A stretch of DNA of 64,000 nt, from positions 620,001 through 684,000 of the forward strand of contig CP083650.1 of NCBI GenBank assembly GCA_020099315.1, given 5' to 3'. Under the pieces are notes generated by a model. That model made no database searches and was not told the DNA's origin. It saw only the letters and a program-made list of their open reading frames with translations. The first letter of the stretch is position 1. Every line of letters starts with the position of its first letter. The stretch comes from Citrobacter europaeus. GTDB taxonomy: Bacteria > Pseudomonadota > Gammaproteobacteria > Enterobacterales > Enterobacteriaceae. Of the stretch, positions 1 to 7,551 are shown piece after piece. The translations under genes were made by a program, and so were the position numbers.

Positions 1-482
1 CGGGCGATCGTGAGAAGTACGTCTTTACCGGGGAATGGTACGAAGGTCTGTTTGGTTTAGGTGAAACCGAAGCGATGAATGACGCCTACTGGGACGAGCT
101 GCTGAAAGTGCGCGGCGAAGTGAACAAGGTCATCGAGCAGGCGCGTGCGGATAAGAAAGTCGGTGGTTCTCTGGAGGCGGCAGTGACCCTGTACGCTGAA
201 CCAGAACTGGCGGCGAAACTGACCGCGCTGGGCGAAGAGTTGCGTTTTGTTCTGCTGACCTCCGGTGCGACGGTTGCGGATTATGCAGCGGCTCCTGCTG
301 ATGCTCAGCAGAGCGAACTGCTCAAAGGTCTGAAAATCGTTCTCGGCAAAGCCGAAGGTGAGAAATGCCCGCGCTGCTGGCATTACACTACCGACGTCGG
401 CCAGGTGGCGGAACACGCAGAAATCTGCGGACGCTGTGTCAGCAACATCGCCGGTGATGGCGAACAACGTAAGTTTGCCTGA
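1..482 (+). CDS. ileS: Isoleucyl-tRNA synthetase, C-terminal part (5' truncated by window)
   Basis: This is the last 159 or so codons of cytoplasmic isoleucyl-tRNA synthetase, which charges tRNA-Ile with isoleucine. The reading frame enters the window at base 3. The tail carries the C-terminal zinc ribbon: CPRCWHY followed about 20 residues later by CGRC, a four-cysteine site typical of bacterial IleS. The stop TGA shares its last A with the ATG of lspA, so the two are translationally coupled, as in E. coli. Identity rests on the zinc ribbon, the tail sequence and the lspA neighbour. Confidence 0.97.
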   Translation, partial: GDREKYVFTGEWYEGLFGLGETEAMNDAYWDELLKVRGEVNKVIEQARADKKVGGSLEAAVTLYAEPELAAKLTALGEELRFVLLTSGATVADYAAAPADAQQSELLKGLKIVLGKAEGEKCPRCWHYTTDVGQVAEHAEICGRCVSNIAGDGEQRKFA

Positions 483-979
483 TGAGTAAGCCTCTTTGTT
501 CAACAGGACTACGCTGGCTGTGGCTGGTGGTAGTCGTGCTGATTATCGATTTAGGCAGCAAATACCTGATCCTCCAGAACTTTGCTCTGGGGGATACGGT
601 GTCGCTGTTTCCGTCGCTTAATCTGCACTACGCGCGTAACTATGGTGCGGCGTTTAGCTTCTTAGCTGACAGCGGCGGCTGGCAACGTTGGTTCTTTGCC
701 GGTATCGCTATTGGTATCTGCGTTATCCTGATGGTGATGATGTATCGCTCGAAGGCAACGCAGAAGCTAAACAACATCGCGTATGCATTAATCATTGGCG
801 GTGCGCTGGGCAACCTGTTCGACCGCCTGTGGCACGGCTTCGTGGTTGATATGATTGACTTTTACGTCGGCGACTGGCATTTCGCGACATTCAATCTGGC
901 CGATACAGCTATCTGTATCGGGGCGGCATTGATTGTTCTCGAAGGCTTCCTGCCGTCGAAAGAGAAAAAAGCCGCATAA
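482..979 (+). CDS. lspA: Lipoprotein signal peptidase (signal peptidase II)
   Basis: Inner-membrane aspartic protease that removes signal peptides from diacylglyceryl-modified prolipoproteins, cutting before the lipidated cysteine. The 165-residue protein has four hydrophobic segments. The two catalytic-aspartate regions are visible as GNLFDR and FNLAD, the family signatures. Length is close to the E. coli protein. The start overlaps the ileS stop by one base (TGATG). It sits in the usual ileS-lspA-fkpB-ispH cluster. Confidence 0.97.
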   Translation: MSKPLCSTGLRWLWLVVVVLIIDLGSKYLILQNFALGDTVSLFPSLNLHYARNYGAAFSFLADSGGWQRWFFAGIAIGICVILMVMMYRSKATQKLNNIAYALIIGGALGNLFDRLWHGFVVDMIDFYVGDWHFATFNLADTAICIGAALIVLEGFLPSKEKKAA

Positions 980-984
980 AAAAA

Positions 985-1065
985 TGCCGGATGGCGCTAT
1001 GCTAATCCGGCTTACAATATACTGCGATGCTTGTAGGCCCGGTAAGCGTAGCGCCGCCGGGCAAA
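985..1065. repeat. REP pair (BIME) between lspA and fkpB
   Basis: Two imperfect palindromes, one beginning TGCCGGATGGCGC and ending AATCCGG, the other beginning GTAGGCCCGGTAAGCG and ending CCGGGCA, in opposite orientations. These are standard enterobacterial REP units in the only sizeable gap of this operon. Confidence 0.85.
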
Positions 1066-1096
1066 CAGGCGGCAGCAATTTTAAAGAGCAACCTGC

Positions 1097-1546
1097 ATGT
1101 CTAAATCAGTACAGAGTAACAGTGCGGTGCTGGTGCACTTCACCCTTAAGCTCGACGATGGCTCCACCGCAGAGTCAACCCGCAATAACGGCAAGCCTGC
1201 GCTGTTTCGCCTGGGCGACGGTTCTCTGTCTGAAGGACTGGAACAACACCTGCTGGGGTTAAAAGAAGGTGATAAAACCACTTTTGCTCTGGAACCGGAT
1301 GCCGCCTTTGGCGTGTCAAGCCCGGACTTAATTCAGTATTTCTCGCGTCGGGAATTTATGGACGCGGGTGAGCCAGAAATTGGCGCTATCATGCTCTTTA
1401 CCGCAATGGACGGCAGTGAGATGCCTGGCGTGATCCGCGAAATTAACGGTGACTCGATCACGGTTGATTTCAACCATCCGCTGGCCGGGCATACCGTTCA
1501 TTTTGATATTGAAGTGCTGGAAGTCGAACCGGCACTGGAGGCGTAA
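1097..1546 (+). CDS. fkpB: FKBP-type peptidyl-prolyl isomerase (SlpA type)
   Basis: Cytoplasmic 149-residue FKBP-family peptidyl-prolyl cis-trans isomerase with chaperone activity. The N-terminal FKBP half (VLVHFTLKLDDG) and the inserted flap domain (about residues 75-125) match the SlyD/SlpA layout. It lacks the histidine-rich metal-binding tail of SlyD, which separates it from that paralogue. The stop is one base from the ispH ATG, so the pair is coupled. Its position between lspA and ispH is the E. coli order. Confidence 0.95.
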   Translation: MSKSVQSNSAVLVHFTLKLDDGSTAESTRNNGKPALFRLGDGSLSEGLEQHLLGLKEGDKTTFALEPDAAFGVSSPDLIQYFSRREFMDAGEPEIGAIMLFTAMDGSEMPGVIREINGDSITVDFNHPLAGHTVHFDIEVLEVEPALEA

Positions 1547-1547
1547 A

Positions 1548-2498
1548 ATGCAGATCCTGTTGGCCAACCCGCGCGGTTTTTGCGCTGGTGTAGACCGCGC
1601 TATCAGCATTGTGGAAAACGCGCTGGCTATTTACGGCGCGCCGATTTATGTCCGTCATGAAGTGGTGCATAACCGCTATGTGGTGGATAGCCTGCGCGAG
1701 CGCGGCGCTATTTTTATCGAGCAAATCAGCGAAGTGCCGGATGGCGCGATCCTGATTTTCTCCGCTCATGGCGTATCTCAGGCGGTACGTAACGAGGCCA
1801 AAGGCCGTGACCTCACGGTTTTTGATGCGACCTGCCCGCTGGTAACGAAAGTGCATATGGAAGTTGCCCGCGCCAGCCGTCGCGGTGAAGAGTCGATTCT
1901 TATCGGCCACGCTGGTCACCCGGAAGTCGAAGGCACAATGGGCCAGTACAGCAACCCGCAAGGGGGAATGTATCTGGTTGAATCACCGGAAGATGTGCTG
2001 AAACTGGACGTCAAAAATGAAGGCAAATTATCCTTCATGACGCAGACCACGCTCTCCGTTGACGACACCTCTGACGTCATTGACGCGCTGCGCCAACGCT
2101 TCCCGAAAATTGTCGGGCCGCGCAAAGACGATATCTGTTATGCCACCACCAACCGTCAGGAAGCGGTTCGCGCGCTGGCGGAACAGGCTGATGTTGTGCT
2201 GGTGGTCGGCTCGAAAAACTCCTCTAACTCCAACCGTCTGGCTGAACTGGCCCAGCGAATGGGGAAAGCAGCGTATTTGATTGACGATGCGACCGACATC
2301 CAGGAAGCGTGGGTGAAAGAAGCTACGTGCGTAGGCGTGACGGCCGGAGCCTCGGCGCCGGATATCCTGGTGCAAAACGTGATTGCTCGTCTGCAAGAGC
2401 TTGGCGGTGGAGAAGCTATTCCGCTGGAAGGCCGTGAAGAAAACATTGTTTTCGAAGTACCGAAAGAGCTGCGTGTGGATGTTCGTGAAGTAGAGTAA
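1548..2498 (+). CDS. ispH: 4-hydroxy-3-methylbut-2-enyl diphosphate reductase
   Basis: Last enzyme of the MEP isoprenoid pathway; it reduces HMBPP to IPP and DMAPP using a [4Fe-4S] cluster. The ATG at 1548 gives 316 residues, the E. coli length, and lies one base after the fkpB stop. An in-frame upstream extension exists but would overlap fkpB and is not needed. Cluster ligands are at Cys12 (PRGFCAG), Cys96 (DATCPLV) and Cys197 (DDICYAT). The catalytic glutamate Glu126 and the conserved His124 are in the GHPEVEGT motif. Confidence 0.97.
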   Translation: MQILLANPRGFCAGVDRAISIVENALAIYGAPIYVRHEVVHNRYVVDSLRERGAIFIEQISEVPDGAILIFSAHGVSQAVRNEAKGRDLTVFDATCPLVTKVHMEVARASRRGEESILIGHAGHPEVEGTMGQYSNPQGGMYLVESPEDVLKLDVKNEGKLSFMTQTTLSVDDTSDVIDALRQRFPKIVGPRKDDICYATTNRQEAVRALAEQADVVLVVGSKNSSNSNRLAELAQRMGKAAYLIDDATDIQEAWVKEATCVGVTAGASAPDILVQNVIARLQELGGGEAIPLEGREENIVFEVPKELRVDVREVE

Positions 2499-2524
2499 GT
2501 CTTTCCGGTTACGATTATGAGAAG

Positions 2525-2553
2525 ATGCCAGACTTAACGTCTGGCATTTTTTT
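2525..2553 (+). terminator. Rho-independent terminator after ispH
   Basis: A perfect 9-bp stem (ATGCCAGAC / GTCTGGCAT) with a 5-base loop is followed at once by a run of seven T. It separates the ileS-ispH operon from rihC, whose ATG is 12 bases further on. Confidence 0.9.
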
Positions 2554-2564
2554 ATGGAGAAACC

Positions 2565-3479
2565 ATGCGCTTACCGATCATTCTTGATACCGATCCCGGC
2601 ATTGATGATGCCGCCGCTATTGCCGCCGCGCTGTTTGCCCCTGAGCTGGATCTGCAACTAATGACCACGGTAGCAGGCAATGTGTCGGTGGAAAAAACCA
2701 CCCGTAATGCGTTGCAACTGCTGCACTTCTGGAATGCGGATGTTCCGCTGGCGCAGGGAGCATCGATGCCGCTGGTGCGACCGCTGCGTGATGCCGCTTC
2801 CGTACACGGCGAGTCCGGTATGGAAGGGTATGAGTTTGTCGAGCACGATCGCCAGGTGATGGCAAAACCCGCCTTCCAGGCGATTCGCGATGCGCTGATG
2901 CATGCCCCGCAGCCCGTGACGCTGGTGGCGATTGGCCCGCTGACCAACATTGCGTTGCTGCTGACCCATTATCCTGAATGCGTATTCAACATTCAGCGTC
3001 TGGTGATTATGGGGGGGTCAGCCGGGCGCGGGAACTTCACGCCAAACGCCGAGTTTAATATTGCTATCGATCCCGAGGCTGCCGCGAAAGTTTTCCAGAG
3101 CGGGCTGGAGATTGTGATGTGTGGGCTGGATGTCACTAATCAGGCCATGCTCGCCCCAGACTATCTGGCGACGTTGCCTCAGCTTAACCAGACGGGAAAA
3201 ATGCTGCACGCGCTGTTTAGCCATTACCGTAGCGGCAGCATGAATACGGGGCTGCGAATGCACGACCTGTGCGCTATTGCCTGGCTGGTGCGCCCAGAAC
3301 TGTTTACCCTGCAGCCGTGCTTCGTGGCGGTTGAAACCCAGGGCGAATATACCTCGGGTACGACGGTGGTGGATATTGAAGGGCGTTTGGGTCATCCGGC
3401 AAATGCCCAGGTCGCGCTGGGCCTTGACGTTGAGGGGTTCCAGCAGTGGGTGGCAGAGGTGCTGGCGCTGGCGCCATGA
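2565..3479 (+). CDS. rihC: Ribonucleoside hydrolase RihC
   Basis: Nonspecific purine/pyrimidine ribonucleoside hydrolase of 304 residues, equal to E. coli RihC. It splits ribonucleosides into base and ribose in the cytoplasm. The calcium- and ribose-binding motif DTDPGIDDA is at residues 8-16. A second family motif, MGGS then NFTPNAEFNIAIDPEAA, is near residue 148. It follows the ispH terminator, so it probably has its own promoter or relies on read-through. In E. coli it is followed directly by dapB; here about 7 kb of accessory DNA comes between. Confidence 0.95.
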   Translation: MRLPIILDTDPGIDDAAAIAAALFAPELDLQLMTTVAGNVSVEKTTRNALQLLHFWNADVPLAQGASMPLVRPLRDAASVHGESGMEGYEFVEHDRQVMAKPAFQAIRDALMHAPQPVTLVAIGPLTNIALLLTHYPECVFNIQRLVIMGGSAGRGNFTPNAEFNIAIDPEAAAKVFQSGLEIVMCGLDVTNQAMLAPDYLATLPQLNQTGKMLHALFSHYRSGSMNTGLRMHDLCAIAWLVRPELFTLQPCFVAVETQGEYTSGTTVVDIEGRLGHPANAQVALGLDVEGFQQWVAEVLALAP

Positions 3480-3512
3480 GGCTGTGATCCGGCCCGCAAT
3501 ATGCAAACAGAA

Positions 3513-3540
3513 TTAGCAGGTTAATCGATTAATCTGCTAA
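3513..3540. promoter_or_regulatory. LacI-type operator 1, before the cupin genes
   Basis: A 28-base near-perfect palindrome (one mismatched pair) runs from TTAGCAGG to TCTGCTAA. Its 16-base core, GGTTAATCGATTAATC at 3519-3534, has the central CG step typical of LacI-family operators. Almost the same core occurs three more times between 9325 and 9462, around the promoter of the LacI-type gene. The site lies 37 bases before the first cupin gene, where a repressor would act. The pairing with the local regulator is inferred. Confidence 0.75.
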
Positions 3541-3576
3541 TCTTACCCTGTTGTTCTCCTCGGGCCGGAGACACAT

Positions 3577-4140
3577 ATGAACCTTTCTTTTATCCAGCCA
3601 CCGCAGGTGGCGTGGGCAAGCGGCGCTTTGGCCGATGGCCCGTTATTGCGCAAATCCACCCGTATTCAGGATCTTACTCACGTTTTTGCCGATGAAAACG
3701 CCCGTCAGCAACTGGCTGGCGAGCAGGTCGTGTATGACGTTGAGATGCTGGATACATCTCCCGCAGATGGTGAACTCTACACCGGCGTTACTCATCTTTA
3801 TCCTGGCCGGGTCGGCTGCGAATATTTTATGACCCGCGGGCATTTCCATGCGCGCCGCGAACAGGGGGAAGTCTATTTCGGCTTGCGTGGCACCGGTTTG
3901 CTGCTGTTGCAAACCGAACAGGGCGACGCGAGGCTGGAAAAGGTATTCGCCGGATCCGTCCACATTATCCCTGGCTTTACCGCACATCGGCTAATCAACA
4001 CCGGGGAGGAGGTGCTGTCGGCGCTCGCCGTATGGCCGGGGATTGCGGGACATGATTATGCGGCGCTTGCCAGGGGCTTCAGAATAAGAGTCTTTGAAGA
4101 AAATAAGAGGGTTCAGGCGAAGGAGGTACAGAATGGCTGA
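3577..4140 (+). CDS. Cupin-type glucose-6-phosphate isomerase homologue 1
   Basis: A 187-residue protein of the cupin phosphoglucose isomerase family (known from archaea such as Pyrococcus), unrelated to the classical Pgi. Such enzymes interconvert aldose and ketose 6-phosphates with a divalent metal. The metal ligands fit the family pattern exactly: His89, His91 and Glu98 in TRGHFHARREQGEVY and His137 in IPGFTAHR. It is probably a cytoplasmic single-domain cupin. A good Shine-Dalgarno GGAG precedes the ATG, and the gene overlaps the next cupin gene by 8 bases. It lies just after LacI-type operator 1. The true substrate may be a rarer sugar phosphate delivered by the nearby PTS. Confidence 0.8.
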   Translation: MNLSFIQPPQVAWASGALADGPLLRKSTRIQDLTHVFADENARQQLAGEQVVYDVEMLDTSPADGELYTGVTHLYPGRVGCEYFMTRGHFHARREQGEVYFGLRGTGLLLLQTEQGDARLEKVFAGSVHIIPGFTAHRLINTGEEVLSALAVWPGIAGHDYAALARGFRIRVFEENKRVQAKEVQNG

Positions 4141-4915
4141 CTTAGCGCATTCTTACGGCCTCGATATGACGGTTCATCATTGCCCGCTTGGTTTTAGCTA
4201 TGGGGATGAGGTTACCGGGCCGATGCCGGAAATTCGTCAACTCGATGACATCCGCGCCTCGCTGCGCGATCCATACTGTGAAGGGCCGCAAGAGGTGTAT
4301 GCCATTGCGATGGATGTGGCGCGAATGCAGGATCGCGAAGAGTTGAAAAAGCGGATGCTGTTGTTTGGCGTGGTGACCTATGCGGCGGGACGGCTGGGGG
4401 AGGAGCCGGTGCGTAGTCAGGGACATATTCATCGTATCAGTCAGCACAGCGGCTGGTCCCCGCCGGAGCTTTACGAAATCTGGCAGGGAAAAGCGATAAT
4501 CTATATGCAGGAGTATGTTGAGGACGACCCGGGCCGCTGTTTCGCTGTGATCGCTGAACCCGGTGAGAAAGTGCTGGTACCACCCGGTTGGGGACATGCG
4601 ACCATATCCGCAGACCCGAATGTACCGTTAACTTTTGGCGCGTGGTGCGATCGTGAATATGGTTTTGAGTACGAGGCCGTTCGTGCGCATAAAGGGTTGG
4701 CGTGGTATCCGTTACTGCAGGGAAACAACGTTATCTGGCAGCATAATCCGCGTTACACTCCTGGACGACTGCAGGCCGTAACGCCCCGACAATATACCGA
4801 GCTTTCGATTACTTCCGCACCTGTTTACCAGCAATTCATCGAGGACCCGGCGCGTTTTCAATTTATCTCGCGCCCGGATAAGCACTCTGAGTTGTGGCAA
4901 AACTTTCATCCATAA
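4133..4915 (+). CDS. Cupin-type glucose-6-phosphate isomerase homologue 2
   Basis: A second, clearly diverged cupin isomerase, 260 residues from the ATG at 4133. That start has a strong AGGAGG site and overlaps the end of the first cupin gene by 8 bases, so the two are coupled. The metal-binding set is again complete: His98, His100 and Glu112 in GHIHRISQHSGWSPPELYE, and His155 in VPPGWGHA. It is longer than its partner, with an extra N-terminal stretch of about 75 residues and a C-terminal extension after residue 190. Both copies keep active-site residues, so neither looks dead. They may act on different sugar phosphates or anomers, or form a hetero-oligomer; the sequence does not decide. Confidence 0.75.
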   Translation: MADLAHSYGLDMTVHHCPLGFSYGDEVTGPMPEIRQLDDIRASLRDPYCEGPQEVYAIAMDVARMQDREELKKRMLLFGVVTYAAGRLGEEPVRSQGHIHRISQHSGWSPPELYEIWQGKAIIYMQEYVEDDPGRCFAVIAEPGEKVLVPPGWGHATISADPNVPLTFGAWCDREYGFEYEAVRAHKGLAWYPLLQGNNVIWQHNPRYTPGRLQAVTPRQYTELSITSAPVYQQFIEDPARFQFISRPDKHSELWQNFHP

Positions 4916-4919
4916 AGAG

Positions 4920-4974
4920 CCGGGGCATAGCCCCGGTACTGATATTGCCGGATAAGCGGATGCGCCATCCGGCA
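4920..4974. repeat. GC-rich hairpin plus REP unit between convergent operons
   Basis: A CCGGGGC-ATA-GCCCCGG hairpin (4920-4936) lacking a T run is followed by one REP palindrome at 4946-4974 (TGCCGGATAAGCGG to CCATCCGGCA). They separate the rightward cupin genes from the leftward PTS operon and may serve as a bidirectional transcription end. Confidence 0.75.
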
Positions 4975-4983
4975 AATGACAGG

Positions 4984-5802
4984 TTACCCTGCAAACAGGC
5001 CCGTGGCGACGCCGATGGCGGCCAGTATCAACAGTAAAATCATCGCCTTCACTGGCGACACACCACGTTTGGCCATCAGATACCAGGTGCCAAGCACCAC
5101 AATCAACGGTAGTAACTGTGGGAAGATACCGTCCAGCATTTGTTGAACGTGGATATTCACCCCATCTTTGGTAATAAATTCCAGCCCGGTACCCAGTTTA
5201 ACGTAGCTTGCCGCCACGCCTCCCATAACAAACACGCCCAGCAGCGATAACGCTTCTCGCAGACGGGCAGACTTGCTGCTCACCAGCATTTCCACCGAGC
5301 CGGAACCCATCTTGTAGCCTTTCAGGAACAGGAACCACGAACCGGGAATGATGATAGCCAGCCAGGCAACGGTATAAAACAGCGGCCCCAGAATGTTACC
5401 GCCGGCCGCCAGGGCCATACCGATGCTGAGCAAGATAGGGATCAACATGCCAGGGATCATTGAATCGCCGATCCCGGCAATAGGGCCCATCAGACCAACC
5501 TTCAGGGTATTGATGGTCTCCCCATCGATCGGCTCACCGTTCGCTTTTTTCTCTTCCAGCCCCAGCACCATGCCATTTACGATCGCGCCTATCTGGGGTT
5601 CCGTATTATAGAACGAGGCGTGGCGGCGCAGCATCTCAGTACGCTGGGCTGCGTCGGGATAGAGCTTTTTCGCCACCGGGAGCATACTCAGGCAAAAGCC
5701 AAAAGATTCCAGACGTTCAAAGCTCATCGATGACAAGTTGTGCATCATCCATGCGCGCCAGCAGCGGCGAAGATCTTTACGTGTAAGTGTACGTTCTTCC
5801 AT
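4984..5802 (-). CDS. Mannose-family PTS permease, IID component
   Basis: Membrane subunit IID of a mannose/fructose/sorbose-family phosphotransferase system, 272 residues, the usual length. The N-terminal cytoplasmic part (RKDLRRCWRAWMMHNLSSMSFE) is characteristic of IID. The phosphotransfer-linked stretch GPIAGIGDSMIPG lies near residue 110, and three or more hydrophobic segments follow. It forms the sugar channel together with IIC. The ATG shares one base with the IIC stop, so the subunits are coupled. It is the last gene of the leftward operon. Confidence 0.92.
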   Translation of the reverse strand: MEERTLTRKDLRRCWRAWMMHNLSSMSFERLESFGFCLSMLPVAKKLYPDAAQRTEMLRRHASFYNTEPQIGAIVNGMVLGLEEKKANGEPIDGETINTLKVGLMGPIAGIGDSMIPGMLIPILLSIGMALAAGGNILGPLFYTVAWLAIIIPGSWFLFLKGYKMGSGSVEMLVSSKSARLREALSLLGVFVMGGVAASYVKLGTGLEFITKDGVNIHVQQMLDGIFPQLLPLIVVLGTWYLMAKRGVSPVKAMILLLILAAIGVATGLFAG

Positions 5803-6602
5803 CAGAATTCATCCTCATCATCATCGGCTACCGACTTTGCATTCGCGGCCTGCGGCGGTTCCGGTTTGTAGTTGTAATGGATCAACGCCAGCAGCGAACC
5901 GACGATCACCAGCGCGACCATGTTGAGTTTTAAAAAGACGATGCAGACAAAACCGACGAGGAAGTAGATCAGCATGGTGTAGTTTTTGATGATCTGCTTG
6001 AGCAAAATCGCGATCCCGACGGCGGGTAAAATGCCGCCCAGTACGTTCATCGTCGACAGAACAATTTTCGGTAAACTGTCCATAAAACCGCTGATGTATT
6101 GTGCCCCGAAGTAGACTGCAATAAAGGTCGGTACAAAGCGCAGGACAAAGTTTGTCACCTGTGGCCAGATGGCGCTGTTCAGGTAAATGCCGCGTTCGTC
6201 GCCCCGTTCCAGCGCCACATCTGCCCGGTGATTCCAGAAGGAGTTCAGTACCATCATCGCGTTAAACAAAATGGTTCCGGCGATACCGATGGTGGCTGCC
6301 AGCGCAACCGCGACCTCGGGGCCTTTTCCGGAAAGGATCCCTAAAGCAATTGCCGGATAAGCCACAAAGTTGAGGTCGGCGGGCATCGAACCGCCGGGTG
6401 TAACCATCGCGATATACACCGCCTGAACCGCAACGCCAATCATGATCCCGGTTTTAATGTCGCCGAGGATAATCCCGACCAGCATTCCGGAAATCAGCGG
6501 GCGGGTGATCAGGTACCAGCCGCCGGTCAGTCCCAGCAGCCAGGGGCTGCTGAGGGCGCCGAGATAGCAAAGTATGCCAATCAACGTAGCTTCGATAATC
6601 AT
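5802..6602 (-). CDS. Mannose-family PTS permease, IIC component
   Basis: Polytopic inner-membrane IIC subunit, 266 residues, that binds and translocates the sugar. It has about seven or more hydrophobic segments. Conserved family features include the glycine-rich SGMLVGIILGDIKTG and the loop TPGGSMPADLNFVAYPAIALG. The C-terminus is a hydrophilic, strongly acidic tail ending DDDEDEF. It lies between IIB (10-base gap) and IID (one-base overlap). Substrate specificity cannot be read from the sequence. Confidence 0.92.
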   Translation of the reverse strand: MIIEATLIGILCYLGALSSPWLLGLTGGWYLITRPLISGMLVGIILGDIKTGIMIGVAVQAVYIAMVTPGGSMPADLNFVAYPAIALGILSGKGPEVAVALAATIGIAGTILFNAMMVLNSFWNHRADVALERGDERGIYLNSAIWPQVTNFVLRFVPTFIAVYFGAQYISGFMDSLPKIVLSTMNVLGGILPAVGIAILLKQIIKNYTMLIYFLVGFVCIVFLKLNMVALVIVGSLLALIHYNYKPEPPQAANAKSVADDDEDEF

Positions 6603-6612
6603 CGTGCGCTCC

Positions 6613-7107
6613 TTATTTCAGCTTCTGACGTGCGTCCTGCCAGCTGTAGCAACTGGCATCAGGAACCAGGCGAAACTCAACCAGATGCCCATGCTGCGTC
6701 AGCCAGTCAAAGGCGGCAATTTCATCCCCGTTGACCGACTGATTCGGGCCGATGGTGGTGGTATCAGCACGGGCACTCATTGGGCCCACATTAATCTTGC
6801 CGTTGGCATTTTTCAGGCTGATACCGGCTTCTTCAATGCGTTTGAGCGTCACGGGGGATTTGCCAATGACGAAATAACGCTTCTCGCTGGCAATGACTTT
6901 CGGCAGTTTTTCAATCGCGGTGGCCGTATCAAACAACCAGACTTTGGTGTCCTGCACGGCGCCTTTCATCACCGAAGAGAGCAGAGGGTCGGCCGCGACG
7001 GCGTCGTCTATCGCGACAATTCCGTCACAGGGCAGCTCTTTGGCCCAACGTGTCACGAGCTGCCCATGGATTACGCGGTCATCGATACGTACAAAAGAAA
7101 TACTCAT
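6613..7107 (-). CDS. Mannose-family PTS, IIB component
   Basis: Cytoplasmic IIB phosphocarrier of 164 residues. The phosphorylated histidine is His14 in the family motif RIDDRVIHGQLVTRW. It takes phosphate from IIA and passes it to the sugar during transport through IIC/IID. Here IIA and IIB are separate proteins, as in sorbose and fructose systems, and not fused as in E. coli ManX. The gene is 11 bases after IIA and 10 bases before IIC. Confidence 0.93.
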   Translation of the reverse strand: MSISFVRIDDRVIHGQLVTRWAKELPCDGIVAIDDAVAADPLLSSVMKGAVQDTKVWLFDTATAIEKLPKVIASEKRYFVIGKSPVTLKRIEEAGISLKNANGKINVGPMSARADTTTIGPNQSVNGDEIAAFDWLTQHGHLVEFRLVPDASCYSWQDARQKLK

Positions 7108-7118
7108 AGTGGTTTCCT

Positions 7119-7547
7119 TTAAAAATCGTCGGACTGAACGGATAAAACCGGGGCGGCTTTAATCAGCGTGGGTACCGTCAACGCCAGCAGCTCGACGGCT
7201 GCGGCGTGAACGTCCGTTAAATGGCAGATCTCCTCGCTTTGTAACAGCATCGGGAAATTAACTCCCGCTACCACGGCAACGGGAGGAACCGTTTGTGCAG
7301 AAAACGCATGATGGCAGGCGACATTCCACGGCGTACCGCTTTGCATGTCACACAGCACCAGAACGCCGTCAGCGTCTTTCCCGGCACTTGCGAGAACCTG
7401 AGAGAACGTCTGTTTAAACCCTTCGATACCTGCCTGTTCGCTCAGCGTGACGGGATAAACATGTGGTAATTCTCCGTAAACCATACGACCGCTGGCGAGA
7501 AGCGCGTCCGCCAGGGGACCATGGGTGGCAACAATAACGTTAATCAT
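7119..7547 (-). CDS. Mannose-family PTS, IIA component
   Basis: Cytoplasmic IIA phosphocarrier of 142 residues. The active-site histidine is His9 in VATHGPLADALL. A second conserved segment, VLCDMQSGTPWNVA near residue 85, is the IIA-Man substrate loop. It receives phosphate from HPr. The ATG is only four bases from the stop of the upstream isomerase fusion gene, so transport and metabolism are one transcription unit. Confidence 0.93.
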   Translation of the reverse strand: MINVIVATHGPLADALLASGRMVYGELPHVYPVTLSEQAGIEGFKQTFSQVLASAGKDADGVLVLCDMQSGTPWNVACHHAFSAQTVPPVAVVAGVNFPMLLQSEEICHLTDVHAAAVELLALTVPTLIKAAPVLSVQSDDF

Positions 7548-7551
7548 GCGC

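Noticed and set aside
4920..4936. GC-rich hairpin as a strong rho-independent terminator
   Set aside because: No T run follows on either strand, so I report it only as a hairpin with the REP unit.
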